Below, in pieces: positions 34,384 to 46,394 of a DNA stretch of 64,000 nucleotides. This DNA is from Platynereis dumerilii (taxonomy: Eukaryota > Annelida > Polychaeta > Phyllodocida > Nereididae): assembly GCA_026936325.1 (NCBI GenBank), contig JAPTHN010000088.1, forward strand, positions 806,001 through 870,000, written 5' to 3'. The notes under the pieces were generated by a model. It saw only the letters and a program-made list of their open reading frames with translations, was not told the DNA's origin and searched no databases. The first letter of the stretch is position 1; every line of letters starts with the position of its first letter. A program made the translations under genes and the position numbers.

Positions 34384-36207
34384 ATGGAAGAAACAGAAGC
34401 TTCAGACAACTTAATTGAGAAGTTAGAAGCTTCTGTTGACATTAAAGAAGAAACAAAAGCTCCACATAGCCAAACGGAAGAATTAGAAGCTTTAGATGCT
34501 AAAATGGAAGAATCAGAAGCTTCAGGTGAAGTAAAAGGAGAAACAGAAGCTCCAGATAACCTAACGGAAGAGTTAGAAGCTTCAGATGACCAAATGGAAG
34601 AATCAGAAGCTGCATACGAAATAAAAGAAGAAACATATGCTTCAAATAGTGAAACAGAAGAATCGGAAGCATCAAATAGCCCAACGGAAGAATTGGAAGC
34701 TTCGGACAAAATAAAAGAAGAAACGGAAGCTCGAGATGGTCTAAAAGAAGAATTAGAAGCTTTAGACAACCCAACATATGAATTAGAAACTTCCAACGAA
34801 ATGAAAGAAGAAACAGATGCACAAGACAACCTAAAAGAACAATTGAAAGCTTCAGATAGTGAAACAGAAGAAGTAGAAGCTCTAGATCCCCTAAAAGAAG
34901 AAACAGAAGTTTCAAACAACCAAAGAGAAACATCACCGAGCAATCTTGCTGATGAGGAAATATTTGAATGTGATGTGTGTGCACAGATATTCATGGTTTC
35001 AAGTGATTTAAAAGACCATGTCAAAACTCATGTGAATGTTGGTGATGAATATGTCATAAACATAGCGCCTGAAACTGGTGAAACAAAGCCGAATGACGAT
35101 CTGACTGAGAAGGATGTGAATAATGAATTACCTTCATTTGAATCGAATGGCATTCAGGCTGAGACTCAACAGGTTCAGATGCTGATGGACAAAGAGAGAG
35201 TAGGACAGGAATCCGACGATGCTAATTCAAATATAGCACAAGAACCAGTTGGTGAAATAAACGAGTTAGTGTCAAAAATGAAACAGTATCATCAGGATAA
35301 CAGAGAAAAGTTGATTACATGTTCTGTATGTGATAAAAGGTTCAGGAGTAAAGAAATACTGACCCAGCACATGTTGACGCACAGTGACGAGAAGCCATAT
35401 GGATGTTCTGTTTGTCAGAAGGCGTTCAGGAGAAAATCTCATCTTGTAGTGCATTTGAGAACTCACAGTGAAGACAAACCATTCGGATGTTCTAGTTGTG
35501 ATAAGAGATTCGGAACGAAACATCAACTTGATAATCACTTCAGAACACACAGCGGAGAGAAGCCGTACGAATGTTTCTGCGGTATGAAGTTCGTACAGAA
35601 ACAACATCTGGATAGACACTTGAGAACCCACAGTGGGGAGAGACCGTATGAATGTTCTACGTGTGGAACCAAATTCAGCTTAAAACACCATCTGGAACGA
35701 CACGAACGGATACACAGCGGAGAGAAACCGTTCGAATGTTTGTTGTGCGGGAATAAGTTCACGCGTAAGGGTCATCTCGTTCAACACATGAGGAACCACA
35801 CTGGTGATAAGCCGCATGTTTGTTCGGTGTGTGATAAAAAGTTCAGCGGAAAAGGAGACCTCAATTCACACATGAGAACACACACTGGAGAGAAGCCGCA
35901 CAGATGTTTGGTGTGTGATAAGAAGTTCAACGGATCGAATGACTTGCACAAACACATGAGAATCCACACAGGAGAGAGACCATACGGATGTTACGTTTGC
36001 GGCAAAAAGTTCGGCACAAAAAGTGACCTCAATAAACATGTGAGAACACACACTGGAGAGAAGCCGTACGAATGTTCTTCTTGTGGTAAGCGGTTTGCTT
36101 TCAAAGCATCTCTCACTCATCACATGAAAAAGACAACTCCAAGTGCTTGCCTCAACAACAAGGCTGGTGAAAGTGACAAACCAGACAAACCAGAGTTGAA
36201 AACATAA
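34384..36207 (+). CDS. C2H2 zinc-finger protein 1 (607 aa, 11 fingers)
   Basis: One open exon from ATG (AACGATGGAAG) to TAA. Residues 1-180 are about eighteen acidic decapeptides like EETEASDNLI and EELEASDDQM, encoded by a 30/60-bp minisatellite in which GAAGCTTCA recurs; probably disordered. A lone finger (ECDVC, about 195-217) is followed by a spacer to about 310, then ten consecutive C-x2-C-x12-H-x3-H fingers joined by TGEKP-type linkers. Finger 5 has C-x-C (ECFC) instead of C-x2-C, and the last finger lacks its final His (HHMKKTT). Such long arrays bind DNA in the nucleus; target unknown. No KRAB, SCAN or BTB domain was seen. A polyadenylation signal AATAAA lies at 36426-36431. Confidence 0.9.
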   Translation: MEETEASDNLIEKLEASVDIKEETKAPHSQTEELEALDAKMEESEASGEVKGETEAPDNLTEELEASDDQMEESEAAYEIKEETYASNSETEESEASNSPTEELEASDKIKEETEARDGLKEELEALDNPTYELETSNEMKEETDAQDNLKEQLKASDSETEEVEALDPLKEETEVSNNQRETSPSNLADEEIFECDVCAQIFMVSSDLKDHVKTHVNVGDEYVINIAPETGETKPNDDLTEKDVNNELPSFESNGIQAETQQVQMLMDKERVGQESDDANSNIAQEPVGEINELVSKMKQYHQDNREKLITCSVCDKRFRSKEILTQHMLTHSDEKPYGCSVCQKAFRRKSHLVVHLRTHSEDKPFGCSSCDKRFGTKHQLDNHFRTHSGEKPYECFCGMKFVQKQHLDRHLRTHSGERPYECSTCGTKFSLKHHLERHERIHSGEKPFECLLCGNKFTRKGHLVQHMRNHTGDKPHVCSVCDKKFSGKGDLNSHMRTHTGEKPHRCLVCDKKFNGSNDLHKHMRIHTGERPYGCYVCGKKFGTKSDLNKHVRTHTGEKPYECSSCGKRFAFKASLTHHMKKTTPSACLNNKAGESDKPDKPELKT

Positions 36208-38890
36208 ACTATTTTCTGATTATGATTTTATAGTGCTCTTATAAGATCATCTATCTCATTGTTGTCAAATTTTTATTTTTTAATTGAAAAATTTGTGAAA
36301 TTATTGTTGATCATATTTTAGATTCTTAAAAGGCAAATGTGTGCTGTACTACCGGGATACTATACTAAATCAAATGTCAGCCTGCCATTTATATTGTAGC
36401 ATAATATGTTCATGATAAAAACATAAATAAATCATAAATGAAATATAAGCCTATATCTATGTCAAAAAGATGTCTATCCAGATTCCTATACAGTTATGGA
36501 AGATTGAGATTGTATAAGGGCCAACCATTAGATATTCGTGAGGGGGTCTAGGAGTTTTCCTGAACAGGAAATTATTTATTTCACTGTGATGCTGAACATA
36601 CGAATGACGCAAATCATGAAAAAGTGTTGAGCCAAGAAACCATTTTATATCATGCCATGAAAAAATGATGAATAAAAGTGATCAGCTATGGAGGTCTATT
36701 CTCATACAAAACTGCCTTGTAATGTTATTGGCCTATTGCTTTAATTTTATTGAGGCCTGTGTGTCTGTAAGCTATCTGAAAGCTAATTATCCACAGCATG
36801 CATATATATTATTTTGGAATAGTCCAGGCAATCTGTGAGAAAAAGGGGGTGGACCCACCACAAATTCCTTTAGTTTTGACCCATACATTTTCGGAAAGCT
36901 TAGACTCCAAGGAATAACATATTAAAAATTGTCTGCCAAAATTTCCTGGGAACCCCCTTTTTTCAGCAAATAACAAAATGGCCGTCAAATACACTTAAAA
37001 GTTGGAATTTGCCTAGTGTCCCAAGCAGATTTTCAACTGACTCCTGGGTCTACCATCCATCCATCTATCTATTTGAGTTAGCGGGACCCTCCAGACTGTA
37101 CCTGTCCCTCTGCATAAGCCTCCACCATCAGTGGAGGGACAGTCTGATTTGGAAAAGCAAATAGACCGACTGAGAAAAATTACTACACAATTGTCCATGA
37201 GCAATGATGAGGACATAATCAGGCAGTAAAAGCCAGACACATGAAAATTTGATGATCAGCTTGTACACTGTCTTGACAGAATAAATAGATTCCTCAAATC
37301 AATCATTTTGACTAACGTGAAGGCAATTTTCAATTTTCATCCCACATTAGAGAGGTTCTATAATGTTTTACAGCTGAAGTAGGTGATTGTAATGGCGTAT
37401 CACCATGAAATGTTCAATTTGATATAAGTCCAGTATTTATATTTCTTTCACATAAATAGTAGGAAGAGTTTTGAATAAAGGCTGTGCAGAATCACCCTTG
37501 TCAAACGTGCCACATGTGGCGACACCTATAATCTGCCAGGATTCAAACTTTTAACTGCCGCTGAGGGTTTTTATTATGACACCCAGGCAAATAGTCCCAA
37601 CTTCTATACCCCAGAGTAGACTGTTCCCACAAGAACTTGGCATTTTGAAGGTAGGGATATATACGGAGTGTGTAGTAATTTAGTCATTCTTTATTATCAC
37701 TTTATATCTCCCCCACTATGATTCTTCTAATTCATGCTGAAATCAATCAGACTGCTCGCACAGCTCGCACAATATTCTGAGGGAGCTTCTACTTCTTCTC
37801 ACTGGACTTCCCTTCTGTGTTAGGAGTACCCTAAATGATGGGGGAGGGGGGCAGGAAGCAGTCTGGTCTCAGACTGGGGACCCTCTGCGATAAATTCATA
37901 AAGTCACTGGGCGGGGGCCGTCTGAATAAATTTCTCTAGTTAATGGGTCCCTTTGAAATAAAACTGGTAGGCAAATTGTAATTTTTTTAATCGCTTTCTG
38001 CTCTACTCCCCTCAACATGTTTCAACTTCTATCTTGGGCCCCATCATTATAAACCCTCACTATCACAGCCTAGTTGCTTAAGTGCCTTTATAAAGTGTTA
38101 TGGGTATATTTCATGTAATAACTAGAACGGGCGCTCGGAGAGCACGCAGCTTCGCTGTCCATTGAAAATTTAACTTGGACTACTGCAAGATGCGCTTATA
38201 AGACTTAAACCTAGGTGTTATTGACTTTTTGTAGAAGTTGCAGCAGCATTCTTTGGCTTTTCTACAATTTCATTCTATTTGGAAATTCTGGTAATTTAAT
38301 TCTTTGGCACCTTCTACGGACGTTTTATGGCCGTTTTTGCAGAAAAAAATGTATAAATATATGATCTCCTGGCTGTTAATGCTGCAGCAAAAAATGGCAG
38401 TGCATGCATGCTGCACGGTAGAGGCCTTTTTCAGATTTCTTTAACAGTGGGCCCAAAAAAGCTCCAACAGCCACCAAAATTTAATCAGGTATTAATTATG
38501 CAGTACAAATGAACACGTCATGCCAAAAGAAAAAAAATCCATCAGGTAGTTTTTGCAGGAGGCAACTCATACCCACTAACGCACATGCTGAAGTGCCACG
38601 GACCACAAATTCCACAATAGCTTCTCAGTGAAGCTAATATGTGAAAATATTATTTTAAGGTAGAATTAGAAACGGACTACTTATGTCAACATGATGCCTA
38701 TAATTTTATTTTAAATACCCACAAATTGCTCTTGGGGGTTTTAATGCTGATATTTCTCTGTGCTTTTAATGCGTAAAAAAAGTACAATGTTGTAAATTTT
38801 AAAAATAGGGAAAAGTAATTTTCACGATTCGATGACTTTCGTAAGACTTTGTAGGCAGATCTATGTCTAAATTAAACAATTTTTAAAAAC
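36208..38890. other. 3' flank of zinc-finger gene 1 and intergenic DNA
   Basis: The 3' untranslated region probably ends after 36431. The remainder has only short frames without domains; no transposon ends or RNA genes recognised. Confidence 0.5.
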
Positions 38891-38891
38891 A

Positions 38892-41239
38892 ATTGTGACC
38901 TGCTCCACCAAAATGAGTTCAAAGTAGGCAATCCTGAAATCAGCAAAATGTGTCAAAAGGTCATGCACATTTTGATGTTTTTTAGCTGTTGGTACCACGT
39001 TTTAGCAAAAGCCCTTTTCTTTAAATATTTAAGTACATTTTGACCAAAAATCAGATTTTAAATTATCTAAATTGGGTGTTTATCGATTTACGTAGTTCTT
39101 CTATTGCAATGGCGGGAAATTCAAATGCCAGTTTCTCAAAGTTCGATGTCCCGTATCATCAATGTTTGAGGTGCCATATCTTTGGATTGGATGGAGATAT
39201 CAAGACATACGAAACATCATTTTAAAGCCCCATTCCAGTAGAACAAAGTCCCCCGACGAAAACAACATGGTCAAACCATGGTCGACCATGGTCTGACCAT
39301 GGTCAAACCATGGTCATTGACCATGTTCGACAATGAAATGACCATGGTCAGACCATGGTCGACCATGGTCGAGGCTGCGGTAATTGGTCACTGTCACATA
39401 TGGTCGTACATGGTCAAGGGTTACATGGTCACAGATGGTCACAGATGGTCATATGGCCATGGTCACACATGGTCACACACGGTCATAATGACCATCTGTG
39501 ACCATCTGTTCATTGCTGCGGTAATTGGTCATTGTCAACATACGGTCGTACATGGTCAGGGGTTACATGGTCACCGATGGTCACAGATGGTCATATGGCC
39601 ATGGTCACACATGGTCACACACGGTCATAATGACCGTCTGTGACCATTTGTTCATTCTGCGGTAATTTGCCGGTAAATGGTCACTGTCAAACCAATTGGT
39701 CGACCAATTTCACTAATTTACAGGCGGCACTGTACCAAAATACCAAAAAGACTCATTTGATATTTTTCTTACACAGGATTATTTTTGACACAAATTATAA
39801 TATTTAGAAATATATATTATAAATATTATAAATATATTCCTTATGTTATAAATGAAACTCCTTGCCAAAGTGTTGTCTAATAATAAGGTCACAAGTTATC
39901 ATTGACAAGAAATAAAACTTTTTTTTCATAGCAATATCTCATGCTCACAGTATCTCATGGTCGCCCCTTAATATACCATTATCATGAAATGACAAGATTT
40001 TAATGGCATATTCTAGGATTTTCTAAACAAAATATCATAGAGTATGTTTATCTATATTATATTCCTGTCTAAGCACCCAGAAAGAGACAAATTGGTGTGT
40101 TTTTTTAGGCGAGTGATAATAGATGAACAAAATTTTAGACTGTTACAGCCTGATCCTTGCTATTTCGCAGCCTGTCTACATGGAAAATGTTGTCTAGCTA
40201 ACTCTAGGAACAATCAGAAACAAGTTTATATCATTAGCACTCACCGAAAGTCAATTAGATTAGGTAATTTAGCTCTAGACAGCCTGATGTTTGCAGTTAA
40301 AAACTTTCCCTCCAAAAGTGCGCACTGTTTATAAGGCAGGTGGCGACACTGGTAGGTCATGTGACTTACACGGTCATTACATGGTCACAGATGGTCATAC
40401 ATGGTCATACATGGTCATATATGGTCAGTATTAAATCAGACAAATATTTCAAGTCTTTTTGGTCTGAGATGATGGCAATCAATAGGTAGATAACAGAAGT
40501 AAAAATCTGCAACATTTACACAGATTATGGAAGAGACTTACAGGAACACAAACTTATACAATACGCTGCTTTAAGTTCTCTATACTCTCTTTTCAAGTAA
40601 TAACAGACTGCCAATAGAAATGATGAATCATTGAATGTATTTAATGTTTAATGGTGGATCCAGATGGGGGGGGGGAAGGTTTAGGGGGTTCAAACCCTCC
40701 CCCTTGGGCCTGTAGATTGTAATGTAAAAAATTCGTAACCCCCCCCCCCCCCGTCTGATCTCGAAGAAATTACACACAATTAAGCAAAGCAATCAAATTT
40801 TTAACTAGATTCAAATTGTTCTCATCGTGATTTGACAGGCATTCAAAATGAGAGAAATTTTCTAAGTCACCGTGGTCATTTCATTGTCACACATGGTCAT
40901 AAATGTCAGTGATTAAAATTTCTAAGTCCTCATGGTTATTACGGTCACACATGGTCATCTAATAATTCAGAGAAATTTTCTAAGTCCTCACCGTCATTTC
41001 ATTGTCATACATGGTCATCAAAGGAAATTGTCTAAGTTTTCATGGTCATTCCATGGTCAAACATGGTCAGACTTAGTTCACGGTCAGGTACATGGTCATT
41101 TCATTGTCAACCATGGTCGACCATGGTCAAACCATGGTCGACAATGACTACATGGTCAATCTTTTGTCGGGGTCATGCTCACAACTGAATATGATAGGAG
41201 GCCGCCTTTGAACCCGTTTTGGTGGAGCAGGTCACAATT
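38892..41239. mobile_element. TIR element, about 2.35 kb, filled with CCATGG repeats
   Basis: Outer inverted ends AATTGTGACCTGCTCCACCA and its complement, extended by a GTTCAAAG match. Inside, a second inverted pair (CCCCGACGAAAA near 39251; TTTTGTCGGGG near 41163) encloses arrays of ATGGTCA, GACCATGGTC and CACACATGGTCA words at 39268-39720, 40370-40430 and 40870-41160. Target duplication unresolved. A 96-codon frame at 40044-40334 has no recognised domain. Non-autonomous by sight. Confidence 0.75.
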
Positions 41240-41800
41240 ATCAGCTGTATTTTGTTTGAATAAATCACAATAGGCGACATAGTTGCAATTTTACAAAAAC
41301 ACTAATTAGGCCTATATTAGGCCTATCCACAGTTTCAGTATTAAAGTTGTTCCCACAAACTGGATGGTTTGAACATGTTGAATTAAGCATGTTAAGCTTA
41401 ATTGAGCACTGAATATTTTCAGAATCCATGTTATTTCTCTGACCACAAATTTTATTTCTTGCAATGTCCAACACCATAGATCAGCAGAGAAGGGCTCAGT
41501 ATCCATCCAACCTTTCCTTGTGCAATTGCTGCGACAATGAGCTAAGTTTGGGCCCTGTACGACCATTAATTCTTTCTATGTCAAAAGTGCGTCCGAAGCA
41601 CTCGAGGTTGATGTCCGAAATTTTGTTGACATGTTCTTATTCCTGTCATTTCTCAAAAAATCGGCCTTATAAAAATATTTCAAGTATTAAAAATGTTTTT
41701 TGTATGGTAAAATCTAGATGTTTCGATTTTTATTAGATTTTTCAAAACCACAAATCACCCCACAACCATGCCCTGAAGATTCTGTTATTTCACCCAAGGA
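41240..41800. other. Intergenic DNA, no gene seen
   Basis: Short frames only, no recognised feature. Confidence 0.4.
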
Positions 41801-41803
41801 AAG

Positions 41804-41983
41804 ATGGCAGCTGATGGCAATGGCCCAGACCTGAGTATCAAGACCAACCAACGCCAAAGGTTTGCTGCCGAGCAGCCTCAGTGGCGTCCCTATGGGGGGG
41901 CACGAGGGGGCACAGGCCCCCCCATATTGGACCTGTGCCCCCCCAGGTGCCCCCCCATATGAACTTTCCAACTCTGGCTAAAA
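41804..41983 (+). pseudogene. Possible coding start interrupted by a hAT MITE
   Basis: AAGATGGCAG opens a frame MAADGNGPDLSIKTNQRQRF that runs into the hAT MITE at 41879 and stops inside it. Without the insert the frame would read only four more codons before a TAA, unless spliced. The start resembles the AAGATGGC context of the zinc-finger genes. It may be a lost first exon or chance. Confidence 0.25.
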
Positions 41984-42071
41984 TATACAATTAGTATAGC
42001 GGGTGCCCCCCCAGAGAATCGCGTGCCCCCCCAGGTGCCCCCCCATTTGAGACCCCCCAGTTACGCCACTG
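41879..42071. mobile_element. hAT MITE, 193 bp
   Basis: Ends CAGTGGCGTCCC and GTTACGCCACTG, exact octamer AGCAGCCT on both sides (41871-41878, 42072-42079). C-rich interior. Same family as the insertion in lectin 1. Confidence 0.93.
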
Positions 42072-42079
42072 AGCAGCCT

Positions 42080-42579
42080 ATGTTAAGTAATTAATATTTA
42101 GGGCCTAATGCAGTTAACAAGTGGGTGCCCTGTCATTTTGAAACAAAACATTCATTCCCCCCCCCAAAAAAAAGCCCTGGATCCGCCACTGATGAGTGAT
42201 GTGTTTGCACCAGGTGGCTTTTGAAAATGGGTTGCAGTCTGGGCAGTGTCCTGAAAGTCACAGACAACAACATTGCAGCCTGCAGACAGTTCTGCCTGGC
42301 CAAAATATTGCCAGTATTGCTCTCAGCTATGTCAATTGAAGCAGTTTAATGAGCATTTCAACTCAGTGAAGCTCCACAAGATCCTTGGTAAGTAGAAAGA
42401 TAATTGCAGACATGGCTATCTGAGCCGCTTTGCTCCTTCTCTGTGGAAACTGCAGTGCACTGGTGCATGTTGATTTGGACTGGTCCATTCATCCTGCCCA
42501 GGGGTGGGGCAGGTTGTGTGATTTACAGGTGTGTATGCTGGTGCTGGTTAGTCTGTTCCACAGCCCCAGTATACACAGG
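42080..42579. other. Intergenic DNA, one weak exon-like stretch
   Basis: A frame open from about 42256 ends at a consensus TTG/GTAAGT donor at 42388 (CQYCSQLCQLKQFNEHFNSV). No clear acceptor or homology, so it is not called a gene. A CTGGATCCGCCACTG transposon end lies near 42178. Confidence 0.35.
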
Positions 42580-42580
42580 G

Positions 42581-43551
42581 TCTGTCGTTAGCCTCTGGTT
42601 TGTAATTTCTCCAAGGTGAAGGTCAGAAAAGGGGTTACAGTCCACTTCAAAGAAATTAATGGTTATCTTGATATCTGACTCCCAGATAACAGCTTAAAGA
42701 CCCTTCATTAGCAGCAATTAGCACCAAAAGTTTGGTTTTTGGGACTTTACTCCTGTATAAAAACGTGAGTTTTGCAGATGGAGAAGTAAAACTCACCAAG
42801 TTTGCTGATATATTGCATTACAAAGACAATGTGAAAAAATCAGTGAGATCGGATAAATATTAACAAAGTTATGATCTCTTTCAAAATTTAATTTCAAAGT
42901 TCAAAATCACCAACTTCCCTTGCAGTGATTCTTAGCACATTTTGACAGCAGGTCAGAAATATTGTCTACTTTCATGAAGTGCACTTGGATAATCAAAATC
43001 TCTAATATTCAAAAGTGTGCAAGCACTTATTTAGGATCATGTTTTTATGAAAATATTTTGGAAAATGTCAGACAAATAAGGGTTGAAGCCCCCTCCAATT
43101 CAAAGAGATTTGTTAATTGCCTTCGTATCAGATAGCTTAATCACCCCTCATTAGGGGTCTTAATGAGAATTTAATTGCATATACTCCTTTTTTTACAGAT
43201 AAAAAACTTTCCCATGTTAAGAAAACTATATGTAAGAACATGTTTCATGTTACTCATAGTGCAATGGTCAAACCCTGAAAATTTCGTTAAAATCCGTCAA
43301 ATATTAAGGAAGTTATGAAAATAAAGCTAATAATCAGTTTAAAAAACAATAATTAAAAAAATTTCATTTTAACCTAAACAAAATCTTTGCACATTTTGAC
43401 ACAAGGTGAGGGATGTTATTTACTATCATATTGTGTTTTTGGACGATCTTGATTGTCAATATTGTAAGATGTGCAAGCAATTATTTAAATCCATTGTATT
43501 TTGACCATGGGACTGTCATGGCTGCCAATGGCCACCAGAGGCTAACGACAG
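42581..43551. mobile_element. TIR element, about 0.97 kb, with inner duplication
   Basis: Inverted TGTCGTTAGCCTCTGGT (42582-42598) and ACCAGAGGCTAACGACA (43534-43550). The interior has two diverged direct units (about 42800-43060 and 43230-43510) sharing TTTGCACATTTTGACA-like and TGTGCAAGCA words. No coding capacity. Flanking GTTCCAC / GTGGAAC words suggest the ends could lie a little further out. Confidence 0.65.
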
Positions 43552-43837
43552 GCCTTAGATTATGGCCAGTGGAACAGGCTAGGTGCTGGTGGTCCGTGAG
43601 AATGTCACGGTGGGGGGGGGGGGGGTCACCAGAGAATATCTGCTGGAGTGTTTTACTGTGTTTAATCGTGTTTTACCTTAAAATTCAATGTGTAGGGCCT
43701 ACAGAAGCGATGGTGTATTGGGGGGGGGGGGGGGGCAATGGTGTACTCTACAAAAAACTCCCACAAAACGCTCATCATTCTTGACTTTTTCATGTTTGCT
43801 AAAAGGTATTAGATCACCCAATTCCACATAAAAATTA

Positions 43838-43889
43838 TATTGCAGTAGCTTTATATTGCAGTAGCTTTATTATATTGCAGTAGCTTTAA
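43838..43889 (+). repeat. Three 17-22 bp units of ATTGCAGTAGCTTTA
   Basis: TATATTGCAGTAGCTTTA occurs three times in tandem. No function evident. Confidence 0.9.
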
Positions 43890-44155
43890 TTTGATGTTTA
43901 TCTGACTATCACATCCTGACACTTAGGGAACCTTTGCTGGCAAGCAAAAGACCACTGGTGCCGAGGATGGCAAAAGACATTGTATGGTTTAAATTGAATG
44001 GTTTATCTACTCCACAGTTATTGTTCAACATTATACCATTCGACACCTCTGTCAGCCAATCATATTACAGTATTTCAGGGGAATAATTCCCATATTCTTT
44101 GCTGTCCACTTATCCTGTCATGTTTGACTGTTTGAGTGTTTGTCTCATGGTATTA

Positions 44156-44260
44156 AAGCCGGTTATTCACCATGGGATCAGGAATATGTGTTTATCACAC
44201 CTCGGCCTAAAGGCCTCGGGTGATAAATCACATATTCCCTCTCCCGTGGTGAATAACCTT
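44156..44260. mobile_element. Palindromic MITE, 105 bp, TA target
   Basis: Arms GGTTATTCACCATGGGA and TCCCGTGGTGAATAACC meet at CGGCCTAAAGGCCTCGGG; TA on both sides (44154-44155, 44261-44262). Could form a hairpin of about 50 base pairs. Confidence 0.8.
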
Positions 44261-44380
44261 TACTTATATGCATTACTCAATGAAAATTTATTCCGAAAAA
44301 ACACATTTCCTTGGAGATTCAGCAAATATTAATTTTTCTTTCTGATGATGCCTCAAACGGAAGAGTCCGATATTGCATAG

Positions 44381-44754
44381 TGGCATCCTGGGGGGGGGGG
44401 TACTTACTATGTTCAAGTGTACAATGTACATCTATGCTCGGCTCAGTAGGCCCCCTTTGTCAACTGAAAATTTCCTAGAGTTGGGTCAAAAAATCTGACA
44501 TAATTCCTAGAGTTGGCCCCTAAATTTAAATAATAACTTTTATCGAATCGCGATGTTATTTTTTCGGACGAATTACGGGTTGATACCAAGGAAAAACAGG
44601 CAAATACCATTGCGGCGACAAAAAAAAATCCTAGAGTCGGGTATTTTTGCGACGACCGACCGCCTAGCACCGGGTCTGGTCGCCGAACTACCAGCCTACT
44701 GAGCCTAGCATACGTATCAGAAAAAATTATGAGTACCCCCCCCCAGGAGTGGCA
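44381..44754. mobile_element. TIR MITE, about 374 bp, G/C-run ends
   Basis: TGGCATCCTGGGGGG at the left is inverted as CCCCCCAGGAGTGGCA at the right, both next to GTAC. CTCGGCTCAGTAGGC and GCCTACTGAGCCTAG also pair. Three TCCTAGAGT words inside. No coding capacity. Confidence 0.7.
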
Positions 44755-45884
44755 TATATGGAAAATATATTGAGAACCTGTGGCCATGCACAGGCCCAAG
44801 CCTGAAGTCTAGTCTTATTTGTCTCTAGTAAATACAAGGTACCATGCTCTGACTGTGCCTGCCAACTTCATCTCGACCAATCAGAATGGTTCTAACAAAT
44901 GTAACATTTCCAAGAACTTCTCTGATTGGCTGATTACAAGGTGACCTACTTACTGTCCATTTGAGGTTATAATACAGCAGGCCCAATAAGAGCATGACAT
45001 CTTTTAGTTTTCATGTGACTAATAAAGACGAGACTCTATTTAGCCCTTGACCTGTTGGCCATGGCTGTATGCAGCATAGCAGCGGATCCATGCAGACAGG
45101 GTCATCTGGGGGGGGGGGGGCGTGTTGTGGCATTCGCGGGCCCGCATCGCAACGTATTTTCTTCAAAACATTCATGCTAGTAGTAGATGTGTCCTTCACA
45201 GGGACATATATATACAATGTATTTGCAAATCATAACTAAAGGGAGACACATCCCCCAGTTATATACCGGGAGGTCATGGGCCATACCTCATCATCAAGAT
45301 GATCATGTGACCATGCCAGTATACGACACCAAGAACTGAGGAAGGAGGCTTCATGGTCTCCCAAAGCTCTTTTGTTAAACCTTTTGTTGTGAGTAATCGT
45401 CTAAATTCTCTCACCCAGAGAATCTACCCATGACAAATCACTCTCACACTGAAAATTAATATGAATTTACGTCACAAGCGTCAAAGCCAATCTGCGTGCA
45501 GTATTTCTGTCCACTTCAAATGTTTAACGGTGTTTTGCGTAACAACTATTCATCTCTCAGAGACACAAAACCTATCATTTTGAAGCTCTCAAAGAGATGT
45601 TTCACAATAAGTACGTTCGCTCTATATATTTATATATACAGCTATCATTTACGGAAGTGTGTGAAACGGCAACATCGGCCTCATTTGCATAATATGTGTG
45701 AAGACCTGTTCATTGGCCAGCCTTTTGGACGTGTCTAACTTATTCACTGAAGGGCTTTGCTGAAGTAAATTCTCTACGAAGTGATATGATAGTTTCCCTG
45801 GGCTCTAGAAAGGAACATGTGCCCCACTCTCAATGACTGGCCCCTGGGTGATGATCTAACAACAGTTCACTTGATTCCAATGTG
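44755..45884. other. Intergenic DNA with a truncated hAT-like piece
   Basis: About 45075-45170 (GGATCC, GACAGGGTCATCTGGGGG, then CGCGGGCCCGCATCGCA) matches, in reverse, part of the element at 51198-51354. No gene seen. Confidence 0.45.
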
Positions 45885-46071
45885 CATAGGCGTACGGGAG
45901 TGGCGTTTCGCGGGAGGAGCTGTTGCTATTTTGCCCTGAACTTTTAACCTGGCATAGATGTGACCAGGGCAGTGGATCTGCCCTGATTGGTCAGGATTTG
46001 CCCTGATTTGCCATTTGCCCTGATGCCAGGGGGGCTGCAGCCCTCCCGACCCCCCACGAAATACGCTTATG
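45885..46071. mobile_element. hAT MITE, 187 bp
   Basis: Relative of 18437-18758 in the opposite orientation: CATAGGCGTACGGGAG to GAAATACGCTTATG, with octamer CCAATGTG at 45877-45884 and 46072-46079. Confidence 0.93.
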
Positions 46072-46394
46072 CCAATGTGTAACGTAGCAAACTGTCAGTT
46101 TCTTGGGGGCTGCCAGTCCCGGTTGAGGATTGGTTCTTCCTCTGAGATGTGAATGGCCTCAGGGGCCAGCCAAAGCTTGTGTTTACAAAACAACAGAGGA
46201 AAGAAGGAACGGCGGAGGGACACAGGCGTACAAACCAGGGGGGGGGGGGGCAGGCAATTGACATCGAACTCGGCCAAAGATTTTTAAAAATTCAGGCAGA
46301 GAGCCCCGTTGACCCAATTATGAACTACCCCCTCCCCAAATAGTCTGAGGATAAATATACACCACTCAGGCCTCCATACACCACTCAGCCTTTG

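Noticed and set aside
34302-35024. 240-codon minus-strand serine-rich frame
   Set aside because: It is the antisense of the acidic decapeptide repeat of zinc-finger gene 1.
39278-39643. Plus-strand frame with repeated MVxPWS and HGHTW
   Set aside because: It is the translation of the CCATGG repeat array inside a TIR element.
40044-40334. 96-codon frame with several cysteines
   Set aside because: No recognisable domain, AT-rich start, lies within the 2.35-kb element; not enough to call a gene.
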